From positions 4,000,501 to 4,064,500 of the forward strand of contig NZ_CP014544.1 in NCBI RefSeq assembly GCF_001586255.1: a stretch of DNA of 64,000 nucleotides, given 5' to 3'. A model generated the notes under the pieces. The model made no database searches and had not been told where the DNA came from. It saw only the letters and a program-made list of their open reading frames with translations. The position numbers were made by a program, and so were the translations under genes. Positions 37,346 through 46,475 of the stretch are shown piece by piece. Origin of the DNA: Zhongshania aliphaticivorans (GTDB lineage Bacteria; Pseudomonadota; Gammaproteobacteria; Pseudomonadales; Spongiibacteraceae). Each line of letters opens with the position of its first letter. Position 1 is the stretch's first letter.

Positions 37346-37362
37346 TTTAAGGAATACTTAAG
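37346..37362 (-). promoter_or_regulatory. PmrA/QseB-like direct repeat upstream of the HDO operon
   Basis: On the minus strand it reads CTTAAG-TATTC-CTTAAA, two six-base half-sites 11 bp apart, which fits the PmrA-box type (CTTAAT-N5-CTTAAT). It ends 49 bp before the first operon start codon. Probable site for the operon's own response regulator. Confidence 0.65.
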
Positions 37363-37387
37363 AAAATAACGGAAGGGAGAAAACAAG

Positions 37388-37414
37388 GGCAGCCACGGCG
37401 ATATTGTGGCTGCC
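37388..37414 (-). terminator. Terminator of the lpoB-ycfL-COG3014 operon
   Basis: Perfect 9-bp stem GGCAGCCAC / GTGGCTGCC with a 9-nt loop, followed on the minus strand by CTTGTTTTC. Lies 155 bp downstream of the lipoprotein gene and just before the HDO-operon promoter, insulating the two. Confidence 0.65.
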
Positions 37415-37568
37415 TTCATCTATCGAGCAAAGAATACATTGGCAATGACAAGCAGTAACGACGGGAAGGTATGCGGCAGCACTTTGTCACGAGTGCCGCG
37501 TTACACAGCACTCGGAAAAATGAATGCCTAGCGCTCGCTAGGTACCAGCCAAACAAGCACTACAAAAC

Positions 37569-38171
37569 TTACCAGCTTACCGACTTAGAGGAGCCACGCT
37601 TTACAATCGGGGTTTCGCCTTCCCAAATAGCTAAACCAGATTTAATCTCTGTTAAGCTCAACTGAAAGAAGTACTCCACCTGGGTTTTGTTACGACCCAT
37701 GCTGTGATTGCGCTGCAATATTTTACCCGTGAGCGACAAGTCTGGTGCTTGCAACTGCCCCTTTGCGGCAATACCTTTCTGGTCAAATTCACTATTACCA
37801 CGCAGTTCGCGGGCAACATAACTCATTTCGTCTTCGGGGCCATTAAACGCCACAGCAGTGGTCACTACGACCTTGCCAGAATTCAGTAATTCAATGCGGA
37901 TTTTTTTTACCAATTGATCGGTATCAATCCGCTGCATGGTGTCGTTAATCATGCGCCCAATCGCCAAAATATAACGACCGCCGCCAGGCTTACTCACCGC
38001 CCCACTGGCAATCATCGACTGCACAGCTTCACCGGCTGCCTTTTCAAAATCCCGGTATTCCAAGCCCATTACCGAATCGGCGGTGTCGTTGTTGGTGTCA
38101 ACAATTTTCACGCCGCTGGCACAGCCCGTTAGTACCAGCGCCATAGCGCAGGCTGCAAATAATTTTTTCAT
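37569..38171 (-). CDS. lpoB: LpoB-like lipoprotein (penicillin-binding-protein activator)
   Basis: 200-residue lipoprotein: signal peptide with lipobox VLTGCAS, then an LpoB-type domain (MASGAVSKPGGGRYILAIGRMINDTMQRIDTDQL broken in two: ASGAVSKPGGGRYILAIG and NDTMQRIDTDQL) and LSLTGKILQRN. In E. coli LpoB activates PBP1B from the outer membrane; here the lipoprotein is the last of three clustered lipoproteins and may act with the COG3014 and YcfL partners. The symbol is by domain similarity; orthology to E. coli LpoB is not proven. The start ATG follows a weak AAAGGGG. Confidence 0.85.
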   Translation of the reverse strand: MKKLFAACAMALVLTGCASGVKIVDTNNDTADSVMGLEYRDFEKAAGEAVQSMIASGAVSKPGGGRYILAIGRMINDTMQRIDTDQLVKKIRIELLNSGKVVVTTAVAFNGPEDEMSYVARELRGNSEFDQKGIAAKGQLQAPDLSLTGKILQRNHSMGRNKTQVEYFFQLSLTEIKSGLAIWEGETPIVKRGSSKSVSW

Positions 38172-38183
38172 GTGTTTACCCCT

Positions 38184-38567
38184 TTATTTTTCGGCAATTT
38201 CAAAACGATAATCAACGGCTTCTGGCCCCGGCCCGCTCTGCACAATTTCCACGGTTTGACCCGGCTCAATCGTGCGCTCCTGCCATTTACCTAATACGGT
38301 TGTCACTGGCTGGCCATCGGCTCGATACCACAGTACACGGAAAGAAATCCGCACTGTGCTCATGGCCTTGGACTCAGCCCGCAGCATTAATTTGGTACCG
38401 GTTTCACGGTCTGGCCACTCTCGCAGCTCCAAAATATCGAGGTAGCGACCGTCGTAGCTAACGTGTGCCGCCCACGCTGGCGCATCGTCTCCCTGCCGTA
38501 AACCGGCACAAGCCGAGACCAATAGGGCTAGTCCAAAAACCACCATAATCCGCTTTAATATAGTCAT
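38184..38567 (-). CDS. YcfL-like lipoprotein (DUF1425)
   Basis: 127 residues: lipobox VSACAG and a beta-sandwich-like mature part with YLDILELREWPDRETG, LWYRADGQPV and the closing GPEAVDYRFEIAEK. DUF1425/YcfL proteins neighbour lpoB in many gammaproteobacteria, as here (12 bp before lpoB). Function is unknown; an envelope partner of LpoB or COG3014 is a reasonable inference. Confidence 0.85.
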   Translation of the reverse strand: MTILKRIMVVFGLALLVSACAGLRQGDDAPAWAAHVSYDGRYLDILELREWPDRETGTKLMLRAESKAMSTVRISFRVLWYRADGQPVTTVLGKWQERTIEPGQTVEIVQSGPGPEAVDYRFEIAEK

Positions 38568-38579
38568 CGATGATTCCTT

Positions 38580-40001
38580 TTATAAATAAAACAACTCGAC
38601 ATAAGGCGCGGCATTTGGGCTTGGCTGCTTAATATAGATCAACACATCTTTATCTGCAGGCAAACTCATTGTCGTCGCCAAACCACTACCATAAGGTATT
38701 CGTAAATCTACTGCCTGTTTAGCGGGCATTTTTGCTAAAGACCACTGTTCCGGCATGGCATGCCAGCCACGGGTATCTGCTGAGGCGCTGGCATTGGCGT
38801 AGACCATGCCCGCAATATTGCCCAGCGGCCCCAACTCTTTTGCCATGCGATCTTGGAGCACGGCCTTGCTCGCCGCCGACACAATTGCCCGTGTTACCGT
38901 TGCCGACCAGCGCTTTTGAAACTCGGTTTGCATGACTCTGTCCATACGCGCAAAGGGCTGCAGCTCCACCACCTGTGCGCCCAGCGCAATGCTATTTACA
39001 CTGCGGCTAGGTCGGTTTACTAGCTCCGGGAGCGCCACCGTTACCTGAATAAAGGCATTCATGGTAAACCACGGTATCGAAAAGCGCTTTTCGCTATACA
39101 CCGGGCTTAAGCCGCTTTCATATACTATCCAGCGCTGAGCAGCTCCCGTACTCAAGCGCCCCCGCTGCCGCAAGTTCAATAAATCCTCAGCGATAATGGG
39201 GTGGCCACCAACCATCCCATTCACTCGTTCTAATAAGGTCTCGGCCTGGCCAATGTCGCTACCCGAACCACTCGCGAGAAACATCGCATTCATATAGGCC
39301 ACGGCGGGGTTCACAAAGCTGTCGTAGACCTGCCACTGATCCATATTCGGAAAGTTCTGGCGCAACGCACTCTGCACACCGGGTGAGCGCAGGTTACGTT
39401 TGGCCTCCGCACTTTCTTGTTGCGCTTCGACAATCATCTCTTGATAGCGTTCTACCGCAATCCGTGCCCGCTCATTGGCACGGTTAAATTCCACCCGGGC
39501 ATTGTCTTTCTCGCCCAATGACCAAAATGCCAGTGCCTTGTAAAAATTGCTTAAAATACGCTCGGCCGGCGGCGGCTCATAGGAGCGCACCGCGTCGTTC
39601 ACCAAGACTGCGCCAATATTTTCACCGAGTTTTCGGGCGCCGCCCTGCACATCTTTGTCTTTAAATAGGTTCTCTAGGGCGTCGTAATGGGCAATCGCCC
39701 GGCGGGGATTGCCCGCCAAACGCCAATTTTCGGCCACCTCAAGATGCAATAATACTTCGCCAGAGCGAGCCACAACCGGCTGTAGTTCTCGAGTTTTAAG
39801 ATCCATTAAGCCGAGCTGCTGCTCAATAGCCTCAGCGGCAGCGAGGTATTGCCCTGCCTGGTAGCGCTGGTCGATATTTTGGACAAAATCGCTGTTTTGG
39901 TAGCTAACGCAACCGCTTAGAAATAGTGACAGCAATAATAAATAGCAGGCGTGAGCAAGTAGCGGCCAAAGTTGACTAAGCCTTTTTACTTGATCTATCA
40001 C
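38580..40001 (-). CDS. COG3014-family lipoprotein with helical repeats
   Basis: 473 residues: signal peptide with lipobox LFLSGCVS, then TPR-like helices (RYQAGQYLAAAEAIEQ, NPRRAIAHYDALENLF, EKDNARVEFNRANERARI) and a C-terminal domain with PYGSGLATTMSLPADKD. First gene of the three-lipoprotein operon, 12 bp before the ycfL-like gene. Members are annotated only as conserved lipoproteins; the operon partner set LpoB/YcfL suggests peptidoglycan or envelope assembly control. Promoter not resolved. Confidence 0.85.
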   Translation of the reverse strand: MIDQVKRLSQLWPLLAHACYLLLLSLFLSGCVSYQNSDFVQNIDQRYQAGQYLAAAEAIEQQLGLMDLKTRELQPVVARSGEVLLHLEVAENWRLAGNPRRAIAHYDALENLFKDKDVQGGARKLGENIGAVLVNDAVRSYEPPPAERILSNFYKALAFWSLGEKDNARVEFNRANERARIAVERYQEMIVEAQQESAEAKRNLRSPGVQSALRQNFPNMDQWQVYDSFVNPAVAYMNAMFLASGSGSDIGQAETLLERVNGMVGGHPIIAEDLLNLRQRGRLSTGAAQRWIVYESGLSPVYSEKRFSIPWFTMNAFIQVTVALPELVNRPSRSVNSIALGAQVVELQPFARMDRVMQTEFQKRWSATVTRAIVSAASKAVLQDRMAKELGPLGNIAGMVYANASASADTRGWHAMPEQWSLAKMPAKQAVDLRIPYGSGLATTMSLPADKDVLIYIKQPSPNAAPYVELFYL

Positions 40002-40052
40002 TTATTAGTCCACTCCCAATACAAATACGCTGAATAGCCCTAAGGCTGTGCG

Positions 40053-40916
40053 CTATAGACCGCTGTTTTTAGAATCCGTGCGCAGTGCCTGCAAGCCTTT
40101 TTCAATGGTGTTCAAATGCTCGCGAACCCCGGCTTTGCTACGCGAGATACCCACCGCAAGAATATCCAATACCGCCATATGGGCGAGGCGCGACGGCAGC
40201 GGTGTGTAATCGCCGTCGTCTTTATCGACATCAATGGCAATGGCAAGATCAGCCAACACCGCTACTGGCGAACCCGAGGGCGCCAAAGCAATCACCGGTG
40301 CGCCACTTTGCTGGGCCAACTTGATGGCGTCAAGTAGGGCGCGGGTTCGGCCCGACTGGGAGATGGCCACCACCACGTCGTTTTTCTGCAGTGACATGGC
40401 CGACATCGCTTGCACATGGGGGTCGGAATACACACTGGCCGAAATTTGCAAACGAAACAGATTGTGCTGGGCATCGGTGGCCACCGCCGCCGAGGCGCCA
40501 AAGCCGTAAAACTCCACCCGCCGCGCGGCGCTAAGCAGGGCTACAGCCTGTTCAATGGCGCTGACTTCAATGCTGTCGCGCACTTTTTTTAAAGCTTCCA
40601 TGGTGGAATCAAACACCTTAAAGGTGTACTGGCGGGCGGAGTCTTCGTCGCCAAAGCTGAATTCTTCGTAGTCTGGGCTGTGGGCGATATGCTGAGCGAG
40701 GGCAACCTTAAAGTTCTGAAAGCCATCACAACCTATCGCGCGACAGAAGCGCACCACCGTTGGCTCGCTAACATGGGCCTCTTGAGCTAAATCGACAATC
40801 CGCATATGAATGACTTCTTTGCGGTTTTCAAGAATATAGTCGGCCACCTTGCGCTCGGAGCGACGCATTTGCTCCCTGCAGGTTTCCATGGCGCGGATAA
40901 TATTTCTCGGTCGCAA
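40053..40916 (-). CDS. hexR: RpiR/HexR-family transcriptional regulator
   Basis: 287 residues: N-terminal HTH_6 domain with SERKVADYILENR and EAHVSEPTVVRFCRAIGCDGFQNF (kept in two parts), then a SIS sugar-phosphate-binding domain (RRVEFYGFGASAAVATDAQ, VVAISQSGRTRALLDAI). Similar proteins repress central-carbon genes and sense KDPG. I assign hexR by overall likeness; glucose genes (zwf, edd) are not adjacent, so it could be another RpiR member. Stands alone upstream of the lipoprotein operon. Confidence 0.8.
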   Translation of the reverse strand: MRPRNIIRAMETCREQMRRSERKVADYILENRKEVIHMRIVDLAQEAHVSEPTVVRFCRAIGCDGFQNFKVALAQHIAHSPDYEEFSFGDEDSARQYTFKVFDSTMEALKKVRDSIEVSAIEQAVALLSAARRVEFYGFGASAAVATDAQHNLFRLQISASVYSDPHVQAMSAMSLQKNDVVVAISQSGRTRALLDAIKLAQQSGAPVIALAPSGSPVAVLADLAIAIDVDKDDGDYTPLPSRLAHMAVLDILAVGISRSKAGVREHLNTIEKGLQALRTDSKNSGL

Positions 40917-41135
40917 ATTTAACTCCGACAGCTCAGTTTTAGTTATTTAGGCCCTTTATTGTAACTCAGCCTAGAAGTATTGGCGCCTACTCGCCGCTAA
41001 ACGGCGCTTCCCCCCAATATTGGGGAGGTCACCCCGCGCAATAAGCCCTAGCCTTACTCTAGGGGAGGCTCTGCACAAGATGTGTATTTAGGGTTTGATC
41101 TTATTAAAAATAGTGCGGCTATTGGAGTAGCGACA

Positions 41136-42761
41136 ATGAAGTTAAAATTGCTTGGTTTGAACTGTATATTTCTTATCAGTGCCTGCGGCGGTGGAAGTGG
41201 CTCTAGCGGTGGCGGCGGCTCGCCCGCAGCCGATGATAGCCTGCAAGGCATTTTTACCGATAGCCCGGTGTACGGTGTTAAATACCAAACCGATAGCTTG
41301 CAGGGTCTGACCAATGCCCTCGGCGAATTCAACTACCGCGAGGGTGAGTCAATTGTATTCTCTATTGGCGACTTACAGTTCCCCAGCATCAGCGCTAATG
41401 AGCAAATCACCCCAACCGACCTCGCCCAAGATAACAGCGAGGTTCGCACCAATATCTTGCAGTTACTGCAATCGCTAGACAGCGATGGCAACCCCGACAA
41501 TGGCATTGAGATCTCAGCGGAAGCAGAAAACGCCTTTAAAGGCAGCACCTTAGATTTAGAAAGCGCCGACTTCGACAGCGAAGCCCAAACGATACTGGAT
41601 ACCATCAAAGACGGTATTCAGCTTGTCAGCGAAGCCCAGGCTGAAGCGCATTTTCAACGCGCGCAGCAATCGCAAATTCTCGGCAGCTGGCTATACAGTG
41701 AAGGGGAAGGTAAGCGCAATGTACTGACCTTTATTGACGAATCACGCTATATCATTATTCATGAACACAGCGATGACGGTGATCAAACTGCCGGTTCAGT
41801 TGAATTTGGCAACTACACCTGGGACGTGGAGGATGGGGCATTCAGCACCTCGCTAATCGCCCAATCCGATAATTCTGGCGGCCTTTACGATGAAGGCAGC
41901 TCAGTATCAACGGCCAGCGTCACCGGCGACACTCTGACACTCAGTTTTACCGACACCGACAGCGGCACAATCGCGTTTAGCCGCGTAAAAAATCTGAACA
42001 ATGAAATACAGGGCGCGTGGCAACTCTATGAGCCCGAAGCAGATAACCTCAATATCCTCACCTTCCTGTCTAACTCCGAGTACGTCCTCGCGCACACCAA
42101 TAACCTCGAAAGCTACGAGGACCTCCCTCCACAGGCTTTATCGGGTGAGTTTGGTACGTTTACGGTGGATGGGGGCAGCTACACCTTCACTGCCAGTGTA
42201 GATAGCGACGGTGATGGCGGCTTATACAATAAGGATGAGCTGAGTTACAACATCAGTGGCTTAACGGCCGAGCGGTGGGGCGACTTAAAGTTCGTGGACG
42301 AAGGCGATCAAATATTTTTTGCGCGAGTAGGACAGTTCACAAGCACACTCGTTGCCGAGGGTGACGATTTAGTCGATATTCTTGTGAATCGTGGCGTCGG
42401 CTTTGATGAAACCGCCTTAGTTGGCAATTGGCAGGTCACCTCGACCTCGCCGTCTTATCACGACAAAGTGGGCTTTGTTGAAAGCTTTAGCGTTCAGCTC
42501 AAGACAGATGGCACCGGCACCGTAACTTTCGGAGAAGATGATGTCACCACTCTTGTCTGGGAGGTCAACTCAGCGGGCACCCTGTCTTACACAGAGACCG
42601 ATGACTCTGGCGACACTTGGCGCCTCAACATTGCACCGGTAAAAGGCGCGGCAAATAGTGTGTTAATTGATAGCAAAAGCCCCGCCGGCCAAGAAGATTT
42701 TGCCGATGTACTCGTTGAAGCAAGCTTTACACCCATAACAAGCAAGGAGCTACAAAAGTAA
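41136..42761 (+). CDS. Large secreted lipoprotein of unknown function
   Basis: 541 residues from the ATG at 41136 with GGAG upstream (an in-frame start at 41082 lacks a signal peptide). Lipobox LISACGGG is followed by a Gly/Ser linker, a conserved-looking region (GIFTDSPVYGVKY, LGEFNYREGESIVFSIGDLQF, LLQSLDSDGNPDNGIE) seen in secreted adhesin-like lipoproteins, and three repeats of a WQL/GSW-type beta module (LGSWLYSEGE, IQGAWQLYEPE, LVGNWQVTST). The repeats suggest a binding or scaffold role; no enzyme motif. Isolated gene with its own terminator (42877-42922). Confidence 0.78.
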   Translation: MKLKLLGLNCIFLISACGGGSGSSGGGGSPAADDSLQGIFTDSPVYGVKYQTDSLQGLTNALGEFNYREGESIVFSIGDLQFPSISANEQITPTDLAQDNSEVRTNILQLLQSLDSDGNPDNGIEISAEAENAFKGSTLDLESADFDSEAQTILDTIKDGIQLVSEAQAEAHFQRAQQSQILGSWLYSEGEGKRNVLTFIDESRYIIIHEHSDDGDQTAGSVEFGNYTWDVEDGAFSTSLIAQSDNSGGLYDEGSSVSTASVTGDTLTLSFTDTDSGTIAFSRVKNLNNEIQGAWQLYEPEADNLNILTFLSNSEYVLAHTNNLESYEDLPPQALSGEFGTFTVDGGSYTFTASVDSDGDGGLYNKDELSYNISGLTAERWGDLKFVDEGDQIFFARVGQFTSTLVAEGDDLVDILVNRGVGFDETALVGNWQVTSTSPSYHDKVGFVESFSVQLKTDGTGTVTFGEDDVTTLVWEVNSAGTLSYTETDDSGDTWRLNIAPVKGAANSVLIDSKSPAGQEDFADVLVEASFTPITSKELQK

Positions 42762-43102
42762 GGACAACACCACATCACGTTAAAGTGACTGGACCCGTGG
42801 AATTGAAGCTGCCATTGGCGACAAAGAAACTCAAAATGCGGACGCGACAAAGCGCATAACAATACACTGGTCCACAAAAGCCCTAGGTATTCTGCCCATC
42901 CGAGCATGATGCCTAGGGCTTTCTGCATTTTTCTGCATACGATTAACGCTGATCGTAAAGCGTGAAAAGCCTGCCATACCCTCCTCACCCTATCGATTTA
43001 GGCCCTTAGCCATAAAACTCGCTGCGAATATTGCCACTCACCCACCGCTAATCTCCATTTTAGCGGTGCCAGCGGCGGATAATCCCAGTAGAATACGGCG
43101 CC
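42762..43102. other. Intergenic region upstream of uvrD
   Basis: 341 bp; carries the terminator at 42877-42922 and the uvrD promoter region. I see no small ORF with a ribosome site. Confidence 0.5.
42877..42922 (+). terminator. Terminator after the large lipoprotein
   Basis: Perfect 11-bp stem AAAGCCCTAGG (42877-42887) / CCTAGGGCTTT (42912-42922) with a 24-nt loop; then CTGCATTTTTC. Long loop but strong stem, and the flanking A-run and T-run fit a bidirectional terminator. Confidence 0.65.
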
Positions 43103-45277
43103 ATGGACGTATCTTATATTCTTGACGAACTCAATGACGCACAGCGCGACGCGGTCACCGCCGACAGCACAGGCACCTTAGTACTTGCCGGAGCTGGCAG
43201 CGGTAAAACCCGGGTGCTGGTTCACCGTATTGCCTGGAAAATCAAGGTAGAGGGGCTGTCGACCCACAGCATTATGGCGGTGACCTTTACCAATAAGGCC
43301 GCCAAGGAGATGCGCGGGCGCATCGAAAACTTGCTAGGTAGCAGTTTAAATCACGGTATGTGGGTGGGCACCTTTCACGGTTTGGCTCATCGCCTGCTCA
43401 AGGCCCACGCCCAAGAAGCTGGGCTACCCAATAATTTCCAAATTTTGGACAGCGACGACCAACTCCGCCAGCTCAAGCGTATCCATCGCGAGCTAGCGCT
43501 CGACGATAGCCGCTGGCCGCCCCGGCAGTCTCAGTATTTTATAAATGGTCACAAAGATGAAGGCCGCCGCGCTGCCCACATCGACGATTTTGGCGGCGAT
43601 CTTTACCTGACCACCATGCTCAAGGTTTACCGCCGCTACGAGGAGATCTGTCGCCAGCAAGGGGTAATCGACTTTGCCGAACTGCTGCTGCGCGCACTGG
43701 AGCTGTGGCGCGACAATCCAGCGATTCTCGACCATTATCAGCAACGCTTTAAGCACGTTTTGGTTGACGAGTTTCAAGACACCAATGCCGTGCAATACGC
43801 TTGGCTGCGCTTGCTAGCCAGCAAGGGCATGGCGATGACCGCAGTGGGCGATGACGACCAGTCTATTTACGGCTGGCGCGGCGCCCGCATTGAGAATATT
43901 CAACAGTTCTCAAAAGACATTGAAAACACCCATGTGGTGCGCCTAGAGCAAAACTATCGCTCCACCGCCACCATCCTCAAAGCCGCCAATGCGCTGATCG
44001 CCAATAACAGCCAGCGCCTCGGTAAAGAACTGTGGACCGAAGACGGCGACGGCGACAAAATCTCGCTGTTTGCCGCCTTTAACGAACAAGATGAAGCGCG
44101 CTTTCTCACCGACCGCATTGCCGAGCTGGTCCGCGACGATTACCGCCGCAGCGATATTGGCGTGCTATACCGCAGCAATGCCCAGTCGCGAATACTGGAA
44201 GAATATCTGATTCGCGCCGGTCTGCCCTACCGCATCTACGGCGGTCAGCGCTTTTACGACCGCCTAGAAATTAAAAACGCGCTGGCCTATATGCGCATTG
44301 TTGAACTGCGCGACGACGACACCGCCATCGAGCGGGTGATTAACACTCCCACCCGTGGCATTGGCACCCGCACCGTAGAAATTCTGCGCGAATACGCCCG
44401 CGAGCATCAAACCTCGTTGTGGCGTGCCGCACTGGCCATCATCGAAAATGGCCTGCTCCCCGCTCGTGCTGGTAACGCCCTGCGCGGCTTTTTAGCACTG
44501 ATTGAGGATTTAGCCGAGCAATGTCGGGATAAACCCCTCGATGAGCAGATCAACATCGCCATTGATCGTTCGGGGCTACTGGCCTTTCACGAAAAAGAAA
44601 AAGGTGAAAAGGGTCAGGCCCGGGTCGAAAACTTACACGAGCTGATTACGGCCGCCGCCGCCTTTGAACCGGAAGACGAAGACATCGAACCCCTGCGCGC
44701 CTTTCTCGACCGCGCCGCGCTGGACGCCGGAGACCAGCAGGCCGACGAACACGAAGACAGCGTGCAGTTAATGACTTTGCACTCGGCCAAGGGTTTGGAA
44801 TTTCCGGCGGTGTTTATTGTGGGCGTGGAAGAAAACCTCTTTCCCCACAAAATGTCGATGGAAGATCCCGAGCGTTTGGAAGAAGAACGTCGCCTCGCCT
44901 ATGTCGGTATAACCCGCGCCGAGCAAAAGCTGTTCTTAAGCTACGCGGAGTCTCGTCGTCTGCACGGCCAAGAAAGCTTTAATAGCTTGTCACGTTTTAT
45001 CCGCGAAATACCCAATGAACTCATTGACGAAGTGCGCATTAATAATACCGTTAGTCGGCCAAGTAGTTACGCTCAAAGCGGCGCAACCACGGCGCAACAA
45101 GCCTCGGCAGCGGCAATGGGCATTGCCTTGGGTCAACACGTTTTACACAGCATTTTTGGCGCAGGCGTAGTACTCAGTTTTGAAGGCCAGGGCGCTAGCG
45201 CCCGCGTGCAAGTTAATTTCGAAGACGAAGGCAGTAAATGGCTGGTACTGCAATACGCCAATCTTCAAATTTTGTAA
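43103..45277 (+). CDS. uvrD: DNA helicase II UvrD
   Basis: SF1A helicase in mismatch and nucleotide excision repair. 724 residues: Walker A AGAGSGKTRVLVHR, VDEFQDTNAVQYAWL, GDDDQSIYGWRGA, LEQNYRST, MTLHSAKGLEFP and VGITRAEQKLF. A C-terminal tudor-like patch (FGAGVVLSFEGQG ... SKWLVLQYANL) is typical of UvrD/PcrA. The frame runs on only as far as TAA at 45277; the TRAP protein starts 26 bp later, so the two may share a transcript. Confidence 0.97.
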   Translation: MDVSYILDELNDAQRDAVTADSTGTLVLAGAGSGKTRVLVHRIAWKIKVEGLSTHSIMAVTFTNKAAKEMRGRIENLLGSSLNHGMWVGTFHGLAHRLLKAHAQEAGLPNNFQILDSDDQLRQLKRIHRELALDDSRWPPRQSQYFINGHKDEGRRAAHIDDFGGDLYLTTMLKVYRRYEEICRQQGVIDFAELLLRALELWRDNPAILDHYQQRFKHVLVDEFQDTNAVQYAWLRLLASKGMAMTAVGDDDQSIYGWRGARIENIQQFSKDIENTHVVRLEQNYRSTATILKAANALIANNSQRLGKELWTEDGDGDKISLFAAFNEQDEARFLTDRIAELVRDDYRRSDIGVLYRSNAQSRILEEYLIRAGLPYRIYGGQRFYDRLEIKNALAYMRIVELRDDDTAIERVINTPTRGIGTRTVEILREYAREHQTSLWRAALAIIENGLLPARAGNALRGFLALIEDLAEQCRDKPLDEQINIAIDRSGLLAFHEKEKGEKGQARVENLHELITAAAAFEPEDEDIEPLRAFLDRAALDAGDQQADEHEDSVQLMTLHSAKGLEFPAVFIVGVEENLFPHKMSMEDPERLEEERRLAYVGITRAEQKLFLSYAESRRLHGQESFNSLSRFIREIPNELIDEVRINNTVSRPSSYAQSGATTAQQASAAAMGIALGQHVLHSIFGAGVVLSFEGQGASARVQVNFEDEGSKWLVLQYANLQIL

Positions 45278-45302
45278 GACCGATTTTGAAATAGGGAAGA
45301 CC

Positions 45303-46436
45303 ATGAAGCCCAGTAAAAATAATTATACGCCGCTCATTATTCTCGTTTTGCTCGCCGCACTGGTCGGCATGAGCTGGCTTTATGTTGGCGAGCGCAGTCG
45401 CGACCACAGCCGCAGCGAGCAACAAAAGAGCAGCAGCGGCCAACAAGTGTTTCACTGGAAGCTGGTTACCACCTGGCCTAAGAATTTCCCCGGTTTAGGC
45501 ACTGCACCGGAAAAATTCGCCAACATCGTCAACGCCATGAGCCAGGGCCGCCTGCTCATCAAAGTGTATGGCGCCGGAGAGCTAGTGCCCGCCATGGGGG
45601 TTTTTGACGCAGTATCTGCGGGCAGCGCCCAAGCTGGCCACGGTGCCGCCTATTACTGGAAAGGCAAACTGGCGTCCTCAATTTTCTTTACCGCGGTGCC
45701 CTTCGGCATGACAGCCCAAGAAATGAACGGCTGGCTGTATCACGGCGGCGGCATAGAGCTATGGCGCGAAGCCTATGCGCCTTTCAATATAATTCCCATG
45801 GCCGGTGGTAATACTGGCGTGCAAATGGCGGGTTGGTTTAATAAAGAAATCAATTCTATTGAAGATGTTAAAGGCCTAAAAATGCGCATTCCCGGCTCCG
45901 GCGGCGAAGTCTGGGATCGCCTCGGCGGCAGCGCAGTAACCCTTCCCGGCGGTGAGCTATACACTTCGCTGCAAACTGGCGTTATTGACGCCACCGAGTG
46001 GGTAGCACCATCAAACGATATGGCCTTTGGTTTTCACGAAGTGGCTAAATATTATTACTACCCCGGCTGGCACGAGCCCGGCTCAACTCTAGAACTAATC
46101 ATTAACAAAGACGCCTTTGAAGCGCTGCCCAAAGATTTGCAAACCATTGTTGAAGCCGCCGCCCGCTACGCCAATGCCGATATGCTCGACGAATACACCG
46201 CGCGCAATAATACCGCGTTAAAGGAGTTAGTGGGGAAACATAAGGTACAGCTACGCAAATTACCAGACGATGTGCTGCGCGAATTACATCGGGTATCAGA
46301 TACCTACTTACTCGAATTATCTAAAACTGACGAACTCACCGGCCGAGTTTACCAAAGCTGGAAACAGTTTATGGAAGATGCCAAAGAGTATCATCACATC
46401 TCAGAGCAAGCGTATATTAATGCGCGGGACCTGTAG
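45303..46436 (+). CDS. dctP: TRAP transporter substrate-binding protein (DctP family)
   Basis: Periplasmic solute receptor, 377 residues from the ATG at 45303 (MKPSKNNYTPL) preceded by GGGAAG; an upstream frame within uvrD is spurious. An uncleaved membrane anchor or signal peptide (IILVLLAALVGMSWLYVG) is followed by the DctP fold (WKLVTTWPKNFPGLGT, GGELYTSLQTGVIDATEW, GFHEVAKYYYYPGWHEPG). The pattern fits the TakP-like subgroup binding 2-oxo or other carboxylates. Its membrane subunits are 8 kb away on the minus strand; the 8 kb between is accessory-looking. Confidence 0.92.
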   Translation: MKPSKNNYTPLIILVLLAALVGMSWLYVGERSRDHSRSEQQKSSSGQQVFHWKLVTTWPKNFPGLGTAPEKFANIVNAMSQGRLLIKVYGAGELVPAMGVFDAVSAGSAQAGHGAAYYWKGKLASSIFFTAVPFGMTAQEMNGWLYHGGGIELWREAYAPFNIIPMAGGNTGVQMAGWFNKEINSIEDVKGLKMRIPGSGGEVWDRLGGSAVTLPGGELYTSLQTGVIDATEWVAPSNDMAFGFHEVAKYYYYPGWHEPGSTLELIINKDAFEALPKDLQTIVEAAARYANADMLDEYTARNNTALKELVGKHKVQLRKLPDDVLRELHRVSDTYLLELSKTDELTGRVYQSWKQFMEDAKEYHHISEQAYINARDL

Positions 46437-46475
46437 CTAACACTTTGTAAGCGGCTGACTGGCGCTGCCCATGCT

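Noticed and set aside
41012-41025. 14-bp palindrome CCCCAATATTGGGG as an operator or terminator
   Set aside because: No U-tract and no regulator context; could be chance.
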